Positions 1-11,998 of a stretch of 64,000 nt of DNA are shown here, in pieces. The DNA lies in the NCBI GenBank assembly GCA_032718565.1, contig JAVGVS010000023.1, positions 340,001 through 404,000 of the forward strand. The letters run 5' to 3'. The stretch comes from Distichodus sexfasciatus. Lineage: Eukaryota; Chordata; Actinopteri; Characiformes; Distichodontidae. Below the pieces are notes generated by a model. The model saw only the letters and a program-made list of their open reading frames with translations, was not told the DNA's origin and searched no databases. Position 1 is the first letter of the stretch; each line of letters starts with the position of its first letter. The position numbers and the translations under genes were made by a program.

Positions 1-1936
1 CTGTCAAGCTAACCCCCATCTCACGTCTTGTCTGTCTGCTAAGGCAGAGTGTTGCGTTTTGGGTTTTGGCTCACACTATTCAATTCAATTGTCGTAGTGG
101 TGTGTTGTCTATAGTATTGTACTGTTCTCACATGTTGTTTGTTGAACGCTGGTTTGTTAATGCTGCTAACTGCCTTGTGGAATATCACATTATGAGCAAC
201 ACCAATCACACAAAGACTTACACTCCATTTTCACTACAATATTACATTGCTATGCTGTATATTTATTGTATTGCTTGTTTGAACCTTGTGCCCTGTTGAA
301 TATGATGGTAAATGTTACTAGATGTTGCACCACGGCCATGGAGAAACATTGACTCATCACATGCTTCAACTGTACATATACAAAATAACCTTGAACCTGA
401 ACCTTGAACCTACATTTTGAAGACATTTTGAGCAAAATCACCATATTTTTAGCCTCAGTAGAAGTCTTGTTTACTAAACTTATGCCAACTCTATGCTGGC
501 ATGCTTACGTGAACCTGGTGTTAGTTTTGCGGAAATTAAACCTACATAAAAACATGCCGGAAGTATATTCTGATGAGGTCACTTCGTCGTCAGAACGTCC
601 AACCTACATAAATGTATGCTAAAAAACTGAATGATAACAGAAAGCTATCAGCGTAAACTAGGTACGGTATTCTTTTCTGATGAGATGGTCTGGATCGACA
701 GATATGAATTTACATTTACCCGGTATGTGGGTAGGAGGTTTTGACAAAGTAGGCCGTTTCGTCAGAACGCCGGCTCGAATAACTCTCCCGCTATTGTACA
801 CTTTTTACCTCCCCTTGTCTGCGGCTACAAAGGAAACGAAAGATAGTGAACAAAAAATCGGAGAGGCATCTGTGAGCAGGAGATGTGAGTGAAAGATTGA
901 GGTCGGCCTCCTCCAGATCTTCATTAAGTATTGAGACCCCAAAAATCGGGGCTTGTGAACGCTGCCCGTCCTCGCCGTGTCAAATGTCTAATGGCAATAT
1001 TCGCTCAATAGTGAAGGCGGAGATGTTACTAGTCTGCTCGACTTCGACAAAAATGGTTGCCTTGAAAGTCTAGGAACCGTTTAGAAACAAGGTGAGGGTC
1101 GGCCTGAAGTCCTAAAATGTTTTTTAACAGTGATGTTATGAGAATAGATGTCACATTACCCAAGGTTTGGGATCATATCTGCATAATAACAAAAGGGAAT
1201 AGAGAGATAGAGTGAAAGCAGTTTAAATACTTAAGAGGAGATTGGGAAGCTGCTGTCGAGGGGAGTTAAGTTTGCACTTCTGACCCCAAATATTACAATG
1301 AAATTGAGCGTTCAATTGAAAAGACTGTGAGGTAACAGATAAAATGGACACCGTTTTTCAGTCAGGTCATGTACAGAACTAGACAATGTGGTTTCAACCC
1401 AGAATAGTTTCCAAACTTCATGCTGCTAGAAAAAAAGGTCTCTAAAAAGAAGTGGAGCTGAAAATTAGAACTGAAGAACAACTCATTAAATGTGTCTACA
1501 ATCTGATCCATAGTTCATCTGCTGCTTCAAAAATATCTACTACCAGAGCAAAAGTAGAAGCAAAAGAAAACTGCATTACCCAGTCAAGCTTCAGCTTATA
1601 ACAAAAAGCAAGACACTAAGATGGAAGAAGTCCAACTAGAAGCTCAGTTCAAGATCAACACAAAGCCCAGCGTAAGATGGAGAAAGATCAACACGAGGCT
1701 CGGCTCAAAGCTGGCATTCAGAGATGCAAAGCTCAACTTAATCTTGAGCAGGACTTTGCTCTCATCATTAAACCCCTTGTTCCTGTGGATGATGAAATCA
1801 TAAGAGCATGATAAAATACGAGTAGGATAACTTTTCTTAGGTCCAAGCACACTATCAAGTCTATTGGGGCGTAACTGTGCTTATTGAACTTGAAGAATGG
1901 TGAAATCAAGAACAACATTTGAATTGTGTAACTTAA
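1..1936. other. intergenic, no gene recognised
   Basis: AT-rich unique-looking sequence. A small tandem of CCTTGAACCTGAA occurs near 388-415. A weakly coding-like stretch at about 1629-1811 is discussed under findings. Short open frames elsewhere have no family resemblance. Confidence 0.5.
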
Positions 1937-2101
1937 GTCCCGCACCGGAAAAGTTACCACTGAGGTACTGCCCTTGTTAGCTGCCCACTGCTCCTTCATG
2001 GATGGGTCAAAAGCAGGGGTCACATTTCTTTGTGGTGCACTGTGTGCTGTGCTGTGTGTGCTGTGTTCACAATGACAAATAATCACTTACTTTCTCACTT
2101 C
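1937..2101 (+). mobile_element. SINE family A copy, 5'-truncated
   Basis: GCTGCCCACTGCTCCTTCAT, GGTCACATTTCTTTGTGGTG and GACAAATAATCACTTAC match family A. The head is missing. Confidence 0.8.
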
Positions 2102-2299
2102 CACAAAGACTCCTAGCTTCATTAGTAACCCTGATCGGTTTGACTTGGTTGGATTTGTTCTTGGAGTATGATAGTTCTTCTATGATAGTTTTAACAGTTG
2201 ATTTTTTAAAACTTCTCTTTCTACTGGTTACGTTTTTAGGCTTTTTCAGATTAACCTGATCGCTGGCTTTCTCTTGTATGTAAACTTGATATTGGTAAC

Positions 2300-2790
2300 C
2301 AGTGTTGGGCAAGTTACTTCCAAAATGTAAAACATTATAAACTACTAGTTACTGTTATTTCTACTACTTACTATTTGTACTAACTTGTTATATTACAATA
2401 TAACTGTCTCTGAATTGCAATGCGATGTATGACGGATGCATTACTTTCCCCAAAATAACTGTGGAGTAGGATTTGCCATTCTAAAATGCTAAAATGTAGC
2501 TTACTGCAGGTCATTATACCCCCAGCGGAGGGTGATGTGGTGCAGCATAATTACTGTAGCCAAACAGTCTGTAGGGAATAGCTCTTTTGACTCACAGAAT
2601 TTTGTTTTGGGCCAAAGTTCTCACAGGGTTGGTGATATTTTAACGAAAACAAAACAACACAAAATTTTGGGTTAAAACTGTGTTGTAATGTGTTACTGAA
2701 TTATGTAACGAGTAAAATGTATTAGTTATTAGTGTATTAGCTACGTTTTCTCTGTAGCTTGTAGAGCAACTAACTAGTAGCTTGGCTGTA
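2300..2790. repeat. decayed transposon piece with CAGTGTTGGG terminus
   Basis: Begins CAGTGTTGGGCAAGTTACTT and continues with the ACTAGTAGCTTGGCTGTAGC words that recur at 4085-4170, 8240-8388, 13060-13760, 18190-18410 and 37015-37110. CAGTGTTGGG ends are common on fish hAT-type elements. The opposite end may be 8388. Confidence 0.5.
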
Positions 2791-2794
2791 GCTT

Positions 2795-2872
2795 TCATTC
2801 ATTCATTCATTCTCCGAAACCGCTTAATCTCTATTAGTGTCACGGGGAGACCGAAGCCTATCCAGGGAACTA
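2795..2872 (-). mobile_element. SINE family B tail fragment
   Basis: (ATTC)4 followed by CCGAAACCGCTTAATCTCTA and GGGAGACCGAAGCCTATCCA, the complement of the family B 3' end. Directly abuts a family A copy. Confidence 0.75.
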
Positions 2873-2879
2873 CGTTTAC

Positions 2880-3075
2880 ATCCCAGACCGGTAAAGGTAC
2901 GACTAAGGTACTCATGAGCAAGGTACCGTCTCCAAGCACTGCTCCATGGATGCTGCCAAAAAAGTTGTCCACTGCTCTTTCACAGATGGGTCAAACGCAG
3001 AGGTCACATTTGGTTATGGTGCACTGTTTGCTGTGCTGTGCTGTGTTCATAATGACAAATAATCACACAGTTTAG
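2880..3075 (+). mobile_element. SINE family A copy, 5'-truncated
   Basis: CCAGACCGGTAAAGGTACGA, ACTCATGAGCAAGGTACCGT and GACAAATAATCACAC match family A from just after the B box to the tail. Confidence 0.85.
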
Positions 3076-5242
3076 TAGAGAGTGATCCTGAAAGCAAAGA
3101 CCTGATGAAAACACGTCTGGCCCATGAGCTGGAGTCTTTTGCTTGGGGCTTATTTTGGTGCAGCACTGACTCCAATAAATTTCTAACTACTTAAAATGCA
3201 GGTGCATTCATGTTGACTTACACAGGCGAACTGCACATACACACACACACACACACACACGCAAACGAGTACGAACCTTAAACTGTGTCAGCACCCAAGT
3301 GTACAGCAGAGACGTAGCACACAAAACATTATTGTCGCTCACATGGGTATTCTATTATATTTTACATCATTTCCAAACATTTTCCAACACAGCCCAGTTT
3401 CCACTGTGAACATTTATCCACTTGCACCACTCACACACACATAGACACACACACACACATCCTGACTGCAGATGCAGGCAGGTGTGCAGAATATTGCTCT
3501 GCCTCCCAGGAACCAGCATATTTAATTAACCTCCCAGCTGGCCTTCCCCATACTCACATACTCTCACAAACTCTCACACACACAAGCCTGAAAAAAATTC
3601 GAGAGGGGGCATCTGTGGTTGCATCTAAAAATGAACATGAAACATATATTTAAATATGTGCATATTCATTATGCAAGGCATACTAAGATATTCTGAGTGC
3701 ATTCACCAAACTGAACAGACTTGCCTCACTCAGTGTGTTTGTGTGAGCGTGCGTAGCTCTTGACATTTGTCTTCCCACTAACATAAAAACTTTTATAAAG
3801 CGAGAACACTTTTGTGAAAAATGTTTTCAAATTAAGGGTTCTTTTAACTGCTTCTGTCCCAAGGACCACCATTCAGACTAAGCCCACTGTGTGTCTGTGT
3901 GTGTATGTTATTTCATTACATTCATTATTCATAAGGATGCCTAAATCATCTGGATTTTTTTTGTAATGTAAATAAAATCATTTTTGAATGTGATTTCAGT
4001 AGTGAAACTGCATTGCATGTCACAGACCACCTGCATGGACACTGCGAACCACCAGGGGCCAGCAGACCACCATTTGAAAACCCTGGTTTTAAACGGTAGC
4101 TTTTCAAGCTACAAGCTACTTATGATTAAAAGTAGCTAAGCTGCAGCCAAGCTACGCTTTTAATATATTAAAAAATTTTAATTGCTTTTTTACATTTTCT
4201 TTAATAGAAATAATTATTTTGGATAAGTTTAAATTAAAAGCGGGGCTTGTCACTTCTGGCCGTAAAATCAAAATGTAATCTTTTATTCCCCATTGCTTCT
4301 GGCTACTGAGTTTAAGGTTAGTGTAAATGTAGTGTAATTATTAGAAGTCTAGTCTTTAAGAGAGTTAATGGAAGTACTTCACACAGATGGCCAAAAGTGG
4401 CAGTGTGTATGTGTTTGAGGGTGAGAGGGAAGAAGAGAACGAGAGAGAGAGATTAATGTCATTATTGACACTTGTTTCGATTGGCGTGTGCGTATATCAG
4501 CGTGGTGTGCCTACAGCTTGGCCTAATTAAGCGCACTTATAAAGCTACTCCTACTGTTTTATATGTTAATGCAACTGTGGCGAACGAAACCAAGAGCCAG
4601 GCGTCGATAAAAGGAAGTGATGAAAAGATCTGAAATGTGTGTCTAAATGCAGAAAAAAGTACATTTTATATAAAAGTCTATAAAGGCAATAAATCTACAG
4701 CACCTAAAGTATTCAAAATTCTTTTCAGGGTGTTAAATGGGATGAAGGATGTTTTTTTTCTTCCCCCAGTTAAAATGATTGTAAGCTAGAATGTCTTGTT
4801 TCTTTGTTTTATAGTATAGTATCATGATGAATCATGATGTGCTCAGTGACCGCTGAAAGAAGGTGAAATGTTAACCAAATTCTAAAAATACATATTTTTA
4901 AATAGGAAGGTTTTTAAAATAATGTTTCTGAAACAAGATCAATATTTGCTGTAAGCAATGAAGCACAATGCAATAAAGTTTACAGTATTACTGTAAAAAC
5001 TAAATACTTTTATAGTGGAGCACTGTATTATAGGCTTCCTACACATTTTGCATTTCAAAATTCAGTATGGACTTTTTTCATACTCAAATCTTGAGACTTA
5101 TGAAATTTTGAACAAATAAATGATTTGAAATCCTGCAGTAAATCACACTGCAGCATATCACATATAATAATATACATATAATAACCCAAGTTATGGCACA
5201 TCATAATACTTAGTAGAACCCAAAATGTGTATCAGCACCCCT
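3076..5242. other. intergenic, low-complexity and decayed repeats
   Basis: Contains a (CA)n at 3231-3260, shorter CA tracts to about 3590, GTAGCTACA-type transposon debris at 4085-4170, and AT-rich sequence. A segment at about 4693-4750 resembles 8950-9000 (ACCTAAAGYATTCAAAATT), an old dispersed repeat. No coding exon seen. Confidence 0.5.
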
Positions 5243-6591
5243 GAGGTGTGTTTGCCAAAACCATAGTTAACTTTAGCAACTAGCATAGTTTACATTAGCA
5301 ACTAACATAGTGTACAATAGCAAATAACATAGTGAACAATAGCAACTAACAGTGTACAATAGCAACTAACAGTGTACAATAGCAACTAACATAGTGTACA
5401 TTAGCAACTAACAGTGTACAATAGCAACTAACATAGTGTACATTAGCAACTAATATAGTGGACAATAGCAACTAACATAGTGTACATTAGCAACTAATAT
5501 AGTGTACAATAGCAACTAACATAGTGTACATTAGCAGCTAACATAGTGAACAATAGCAACTAACATAGTGTACAATAGCAACTAACATAGTGTACATTAG
5601 CAACTAATATAGTGTACAATAGCAACTAACATAGTGTACAATAGCAACTAACATAGTGAACAATAGCAACTAACATAGTGTACAATAGCAACTAACATAG
5701 TGTACAATAGCAACTAACAGTGTACAATAGCAACTAACATAGTGTACATTAGCAACTAACATAGTGTACAATAGCAACTAACATCATGTACATTAGCAAC
5801 TAACATCATGTACATTAGCAACTAACATTGTGTACGTTAGCAACCAACATAGAATACGTTAGCAACCAACATAGAATACGTTAGTAACTAACATACTGTA
5901 CATTAGCAACTAACATCATGTACATTAGCAACTAACATTGTGTACATTAGCAACTAACATAGTGTACAATAGCAACTAACATTGTGTACATTAGCAACTA
6001 ACATCGTGTACATTAGCAACTAACATCGTGTACATTAGCAACTAACATCATGTACATTAGCAACTAACATAGTGTACAATAGCAACTAACATAGTGTACA
6101 TTAGCAACTAACATACTGTACATTAGCAACTAACATCGTGTACATTAGCAACTAACATAGTGTACAATAGTAACTAACATCGTGTACATTAGCAACTAAC
6201 ATTGTGTACATTAGCAACTAACATAGTGTACATTAGCAACTAACATTGTGTACATTATCAACTAACATCATGTACATTAGCAACTAACATTGTGTACGTT
6301 AGCTACCAACATAGAATACGTTAGCAACCAACATAGAATACGTTAGTAACTAACATACTGTACATTAGCAACTAACATTGTGTACATTAGCAACTAACAT
6401 AGTGTACAATAGCAACTAACATAGTGTACAATAGCAACTAACATCGTGTACATTAGCAACTAACATTGTGTACATTAGCAACTAACATCATGTACGTTAG
6501 CAACTAACATCGTGCATGTTAGCAACTAACATAATGTACAATAGTGTAGCTAGCAATACGTTAGCAACTATGCTGTTGGGAAATGCACCCC
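5243..6591. mobile_element. short TIR element expanded by a 22-bp tandem repeat (copy 1)
   Basis: Termini GAGGTGTGTTTGCCAAAACC and (complement of right end) GGGGTGCATTTCCCAACAGC are imperfect inverted repeats. Almost all of the interior, about 1.3 kb, is a 22-base tandem repeat, consensus ACATAGTGTACATTAGCAAC plus TA, about 58 units, with variants AATAGC, ATCATG, ATCGTG and a higher-order pair of GAATACGTTAGCAACCAAC blocks near 5850 and 6320. An inverted shorter relative is at 34659-35111. Confidence 0.85.
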
Positions 6592-8507
6592 TGGGTAAGT
6601 AGCTACTCTACAACTTACACAGCAATTTCATCCGACACTGTTCAGCACACAACCAAATCACACTGCAAATCACATATTCTCTGCTCCAAACATTTTAGCT
6701 GAATTTTAGGCTATATTTTAGAGAACACTGCAGTGTCAGAAGTCTGAAGACTTTAAAATTTCTCCCTGCCCTAATTCTTTCAGCCTCCAACTATTTTAAT
6801 TTTTCCATGCTTATCCAGACCTGGAAATGACTAATATCAAATTACATATTTTCTGTACTGCTTAGTTACCCTGTTATTATTTAATAAAGTTATTGTTCTG
6901 TAAATGTTAAATACAGTATTGTATCATCAATATAAGAAGACCACCAAAGGGTTTGAAAGGGAGGAAGGCAGATGTGGTAAAACCTGGGATTAGCCCTTTT
7001 AAAAGGGCCTCTCTCAATCAGTTTGTGTCAAGCAAAGCTAAACGCTGCAGACGTCGGCGAGGGCCCGCAGCGGATGACCTCACATTTTCATAGCATCTAT
7101 CGCTCCACCTGACATTTACCTGTTATGCTTCCGCCTCTCAAGAGCAGCTCCGGCAATTACGATGAACACACGGGTGGAAAAATATGAAATGTTATCGCAC
7201 CAAGGCGGAAGCAAAGCCTAGCATCCAATTATCCACTGCCGAACCGAACGCGGATATTATCCACCTGGTGAGAAAATCTGTGTGTTTCAACAGAACGGCG
7301 GTTGGCGGGAATAATTCAGATAAATTTGTGTTGTGCTGTGTTTGTCTAGATCAACTGTGAGACATGAATACATATTACGGAGCATTCTCACAAGGTACAT
7401 GGTGTTGCGCGATCAGGCCAACAATGTCCAACGCAACAACAGTTCCTTTTGGGTAAATGACATGACGTATATTTTTTTCAGGTGGTGCGACCAGGTAAAA
7501 TGTTAATTTAAAACAAGAAATAGTAGTTTAGAGTGAATAAATGGTTGATAACTATGATGTGAATAGCTGTTGTACTGAATATATTCACTTGTATATTTTT
7601 TATTATTTTTATTATTATTTTTCTGCCTTTTAGAATAAAATTGGGTGCTGAAAACACTAAATACCTGTCCACAAGAATGCAATAATATTAAATTATTGGA
7701 TATACAAAACACAACTATAAAATAAAAATATGCAAGGAAGTGTAGACTTGCTAAAAATGTCACTAAGAATAAATAGGAATAAATATACTATAGGAATAGG
7801 AATATACTGTGTGTTAAAAAAAAACACATTTAAAAACGTTAAAACAACAATATTTAACTAAAGAGACTTGTATAAAAACATTGTTCCAGATTCAACTATA
7901 TGCTGCCATCCATTGAAAAAATAAAAATAAATGTAAAAATCTGAAGCTTTATTTCTCATTGACCCTTATCAGTAGAAAAGCTACATTGTTACTTAATTTT
8001 TTAAAAAACTAGCAGGTGTTTCTAATTTGTGTTAAATTGATGGACGTGGCATTTGATTGGCTACCATGCCTGCACGAAGCATGCTCATTGCATCACAACA
8101 CTCTCATGCTCTCATATATGTTTCAACATATATGACTCTGAAAGGTAAAATGGACAGAACTACCACATTTGGGTGTAAATTATGCAAACTGAAAATCTAA
8201 ACACTCTCCGCTTCCAAAACATGATAAATAAATATCAAGTGTTACTGGTTGCAATCGCTTGGACTTTTTCTCTGTGTAGCTTAGACTTCTGCTATCTAAT
8301 ATATTAACACAGTAGCCTGGCTTATCATTTAATAATAAGTAGCTTGTAGCTTGAAAACTACCATTTAAAAGTCGCTTCCCCAACACTGATGACAGAAAGG
8401 TCAGAACACACAGTGAATCGCAGCTTGCTCCAGGCTGGAACAGAGTGACCCCATGCCGACCCCTGTCCACCTCCGAAAGAGCCGACAATAGGCATATGAA
8501 AAGGAAA
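6592..8507. other. intergenic, includes a GC-richer unique block and old transposon debris
   Basis: The block 7020-7290 is repeat-free and GC-richer than its surroundings and may be a conserved non-coding element. Around 8238-8388 is GTAGCTTGTAGCTTG debris ending in CCCCAACACTG, the complement of the 2300 terminus. No exon seen. Confidence 0.45.
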
Positions 8508-8700
8508 GTTGTTGATTATTTCTCATTATTTGTCCTTTGTGAACACAGCACAGCACACAATGCACCAGAATGAATCATGACCTCTTCATTTAACCCACTT
8601 CTGTGAAGTGTCATTATGTAGATATTCAGTACCTGAGGAAAACTACATGCTCAAGAGGACCTCTGTGATTCCTTTACCGGTTCAATACTTGACCTGACGA
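8508..8700 (-). mobile_element. SINE family A copy, degraded
   Basis: GTGAACACAGCACAGCACAC and CTTTACCGGTTCAATAC mark the complement of family A tail and B-box regions with much divergence between. Confidence 0.6.
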
Positions 8701-8817
8701 CTCTTGAACATTAGGGTACACAGTAACAAATTGTTGTTAACTTGTATTTATGTTCCTACAGTATTTTATTGTATTTTTATAAGTACTTTTTAAAGAAAGG
8801 CTGTAAATGTACAGCTG

Positions 8818-8935
8818 TTGGTCTCATAATGGTTAGGGAGTTGGCCCTGTGATCGGAAGTTCTCCGGTTGAAGACCTGGACTTGGGGACGGGAGATTTTG
8901 GGGACGGTACCTTGCTAAGTACTCACTTGTTTTTG
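8818..8935 (+). mobile_element. SINE family A head fragment
   Basis: ATAATGGTTAGGGAGTTGGC is the tRNA-like A-box region and TCCGGTTGAAGACC a damaged B box. Downstream order is rearranged (GGGGACGGTACCTTGCTAAG). Confidence 0.6.
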
Positions 8936-9068
8936 TTTTACAGTAACATCCTGTACACCTAAAGCATTCAAAATTGTATTTATGACTTTAAATGGGATTT
9001 GGTGTATAGCTGGAACTACGTTGTAATTATACTGAAACATTACTGTGAAATATGTTACTGTGTAACGT

Positions 9069-9650
9069 GGTCCATGTGATCGTCAGAACTGTACCACGGA
9101 GCAATGGAAGAAGGAGTTCTGAATCACGGGTTGCTTCAAGATCATGTTAGTGCATTCATGTCCTTCTCCTGTGGTAGATATGGCAGCAGGATGCACTCTG
9201 GGAGCAAGGCAAGCTGGCAGAGGTATTGTGATGCCCTGGGCAATGTTCTGCTGGGACACTTTGGCTCGGGGCGTTCATGTGGATACAGACCACGTCCCTC
9301 CCTTCATGACAGTGCTATTCCCTGTCAGCAGTGGCCTCTTTCAGCAAGATAATGCAGTCGACCTCAATGCAACAACTGTTCAGGAATGGTTCCAAGGCAC
9401 TTGACAAAGAATTTAAGATTTACTTTCCAGTTTCTCCAGATTCCAGGTCCCATTAAGCAACTGGCTGTTTTGGCTGGAAAAACAAGTCTTATCTACAAAG
9501 GTTCCACCTCACAAATTAGAGGACTTTAAAAATCTGCTGTTAAAGTAAAGCAACAGATGTCGCAAGACACTTCCTTAGGTCTTGAGAGACCATGTCTCAA
9601 CAAATCAGAGTTGTTTTGGGGGCACAATGGGGACCTACACAATATTAGCA
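9069..9650 (+). pseudogene. Tc1-like transposase pseudogene fragment
   Basis: Translated pieces in more than one frame match the C-terminal half of fish Tc1-type transposases: ACCACGGAGCAATGGAAGAA at the start, GDALGNVLLG-like and SGLFQQDNA (around the second catalytic aspartate of the DDE triad), VQEWF, then PPHKLEDFKNLL and a tail ending in CAATATTAG. Frames shift at least twice and the third acidic region is not intact, so it is inactive. Neither terminal inverted repeat is recognisable. Confidence 0.7.
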
Positions 9651-10568
9651 GTTCATTAGCACAATGTTAGCAGTAAGTACATTTTTTTCTTACACACAAA
9701 AAAGTTTGTGTTAGGTGGGCTAATGTGGGCTGGCTTTATGTGCAAAGTTAGCTACTTTCAGTTCATTAGCTTTAAAGTAAAGTGAGACAATCAGGGCTTA
9801 CTCATGAACAAAAAAACTCAAAAACATAAGTTTGACTAAAATGTGACTGTTTTTTGTTGTAAAATGTGACAAAAATTAATAAGCATTTTCACCCAAAGAC
9901 CAAGACTGAGACGAACTCTAAAGTCAGTGTTAAAGTCTGTCTAAATTAACCCTGAATATTAGCAAGATGGTTTTACTGTTGCAGCTATCAGTTACTGATT
10001 AAAGTTATAAATTGAAACCATGGGGAAGATGAGACTTTAGTTTCCAGAAGAAACCAACGTCAGCATAAATAAGTCGTCAGAATCGACCGCAAACAAATGA
10101 AGAAGTCACCTTTTCTGTTTAACGCCTTTACATTTACTTTACATTATTGTTCTATCGCTAATAAAGCAATAAGGGTGGTGTTAGAAGGAAGAAATAAAAA
10201 GGCAGAAGGAAAAGGAGGGAAAGAGGGAAGGGAACAAAGTGGTGGGGAGTAGCCGCAATCAGTCACAGACGAATCATTTGTCTCAGTCTGTGAGGCACTC
10301 ATTCAATTATTCCCTAACTGTTTACTTCGGTGGGGAACGGAGACACGCTGGCCGACATATTGATTCATTTCTTTTTGTAGCCCACCATTAAGGACCGACT
10401 CAAAGACTTAAAACAATGCTAAATTAACACTTTTCGAGTGTTACACAGGAGGCGGGCCGCAGTCCAGATCCAGATCACTTTTGGGTACGTAGTGACATTG
10501 ATACAAATACTAGAATGACTCAAAATATATGACACTGAGATGAAACACATGTTAGATGCTATGATTTT
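9651..10568. other. intergenic, nothing recognised
   Basis: AT-rich sequence with no repeat family or exon that I can support. Confidence 0.5.
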
Positions 10569-10922
10569 CATTCATTCATTCATTATCTGAACCCTTAATC
10601 TCTATCATGGTAGCGGGGACCAGAGCCTATCCTGGAACTGAGCGCGAGGTGGGTTGGCACCTACACGGAGCAGGGTACACACACTCACACAAACACACTC
10701 ACATTCACAACTGAGGAGCAATTTAGAGTCACCAATCAACCTATATTGTGTGCTTTTGATCTGTGGGCGGAAACTGGAGCAACAAGAGGAGAAAACCCAT
10801 GTGAACACCGGAAGAGCACACAAATTCTACACAGAAAGGCCCCATGGCTGACCAGGGGATCGAACCCAGAACCTTTTTTGCTATGAGGCGACGGTGATAA
10901 CCACTACAGCACCGTGCCGTCC
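10569..10922 (-). mobile_element. SINE family B, near full length
   Basis: Begins with (ATTC)n, then TGAACCCTTAATCTCTATCA, GCAATTTAGAGTCACCAATC, and ends GGTGATAACCACTACAGCAC, the complement of the tRNA-like head. Confidence 0.85.
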
Positions 10923-11844
10923 ATTCCGAACCGTCGCTTTAGAAAATGTTCTCTAACTGGACCTCTAGCAATTTCAGCTGGATACCCCTGCTCTACACAG
11001 GTTTGTGTGGCTGTTTGCCGTTCACAATTAGCATTTTCAGTGCGACAAACGCCCATCTGCCCCACCCACGGGCCTTTTTGCCCGCCCACTAACACGGGAA
11101 AGCGGTAAAAATCGTTAGCTGGGGAAAACATAATAAATCGCTGAGTCGTGTAAAGACTCGCAGCGCAATTACACACCAGGAGCGCGTGGTGCTCGGCTCC
11201 TGATTGAGTTGCTGGTTGAGCTTTTCAGAGCAATTTGTTATTTCAAGGATTTTCGGCCCCCCTCCTCCTCCTTAAATCGAGTCCGAGCACGGCGCTCAAA
11301 GTAAGAGGCGAGAAAGCGCTCCAGCGACAAAGCAGCATTTACGGGCCAAATTAAGTCTTTGCTCATGTTGGCAGCTATGCTTCCCCACAATGTTTTTTTC
11401 TGTGCTGTGTTTGTTGCATTGTATTACCAACCAAACTTTTCCATCACACTTCCGCACCTCTAAAGAGTCTAATCCGGAACGTGGCCAGTGAGAGGCTTTA
11501 TGCAGCACACATAACTCAGAGGGATGACTGTGCAAGTCGGAGGGGAAAAAAACAACCAGGAGCTCGGCACTAAACTACTGAAGCAACATGGCATTTACCA
11601 AACAAAAATAGGTTAAAAAAATTTATACCTTATCCCAGAAATATAACACACTATTTTGTAGTTACGAGAAAAGATCTTTTCTCATAATGAAGGAATCATA
11701 TTTTAGTTAGATCTTTTAAAGGTGTAGCCTAGTAATAACTTGTCAGCTCTATTAAAAAATAATTTCCTCAAAATTACAAATGAATTACAAGATCGTTTCT
11801 CGTAAAAACAAAACAGTGTGTCATAATTATGAGATGAGGTCTAT
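10923..11844. other. intergenic, GC-richer block then palindromic debris
   Basis: 10923-11570 is GC-richer and repeat-free. From about 11640 there are AGTTACGAGAAAAGATCTTT-type palindromic words related to 63465-63685. Confidence 0.4.
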
Positions 11845-11998
11845 GAGGTCACCTGTACAGAATCTGTATGAGCCGATCCCTCTCACCCTCGACACGAACT
11901 CTTTCAGACTCTTCCCTCTGGCAGAAGGTTGCAGTCCATTAAAATTATCCCCCACCGCAACAGGCCTCATCAATAAGACCAGAGACCACAACTGACTC
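11845..11998 (+). repeat. LINE C-terminal/3' fragment (L2/CR1-like)
   Basis: Reads TNSFRLFPLAEGCSPLKLS then TATGLINKT before stop codons. This resembles the last residues of fish L2-type reverse transcriptases (RLFPL-x-AGRxRS ... LINxx). The resemblance is from memory and short. Confidence 0.45.

Noticed and set aside
5243..6591. CRISPR-like appearance of the regularly repeated 22-mer
   Set aside because: Repeats are directly adjacent with no unique spacers, no cas genes are present, and the genome is eukaryotic.
9104..9404. Two overlapping open frames that might be intact small proteins
   Set aside because: They are two reading frames of one frameshifted Tc1-like transposase relic.
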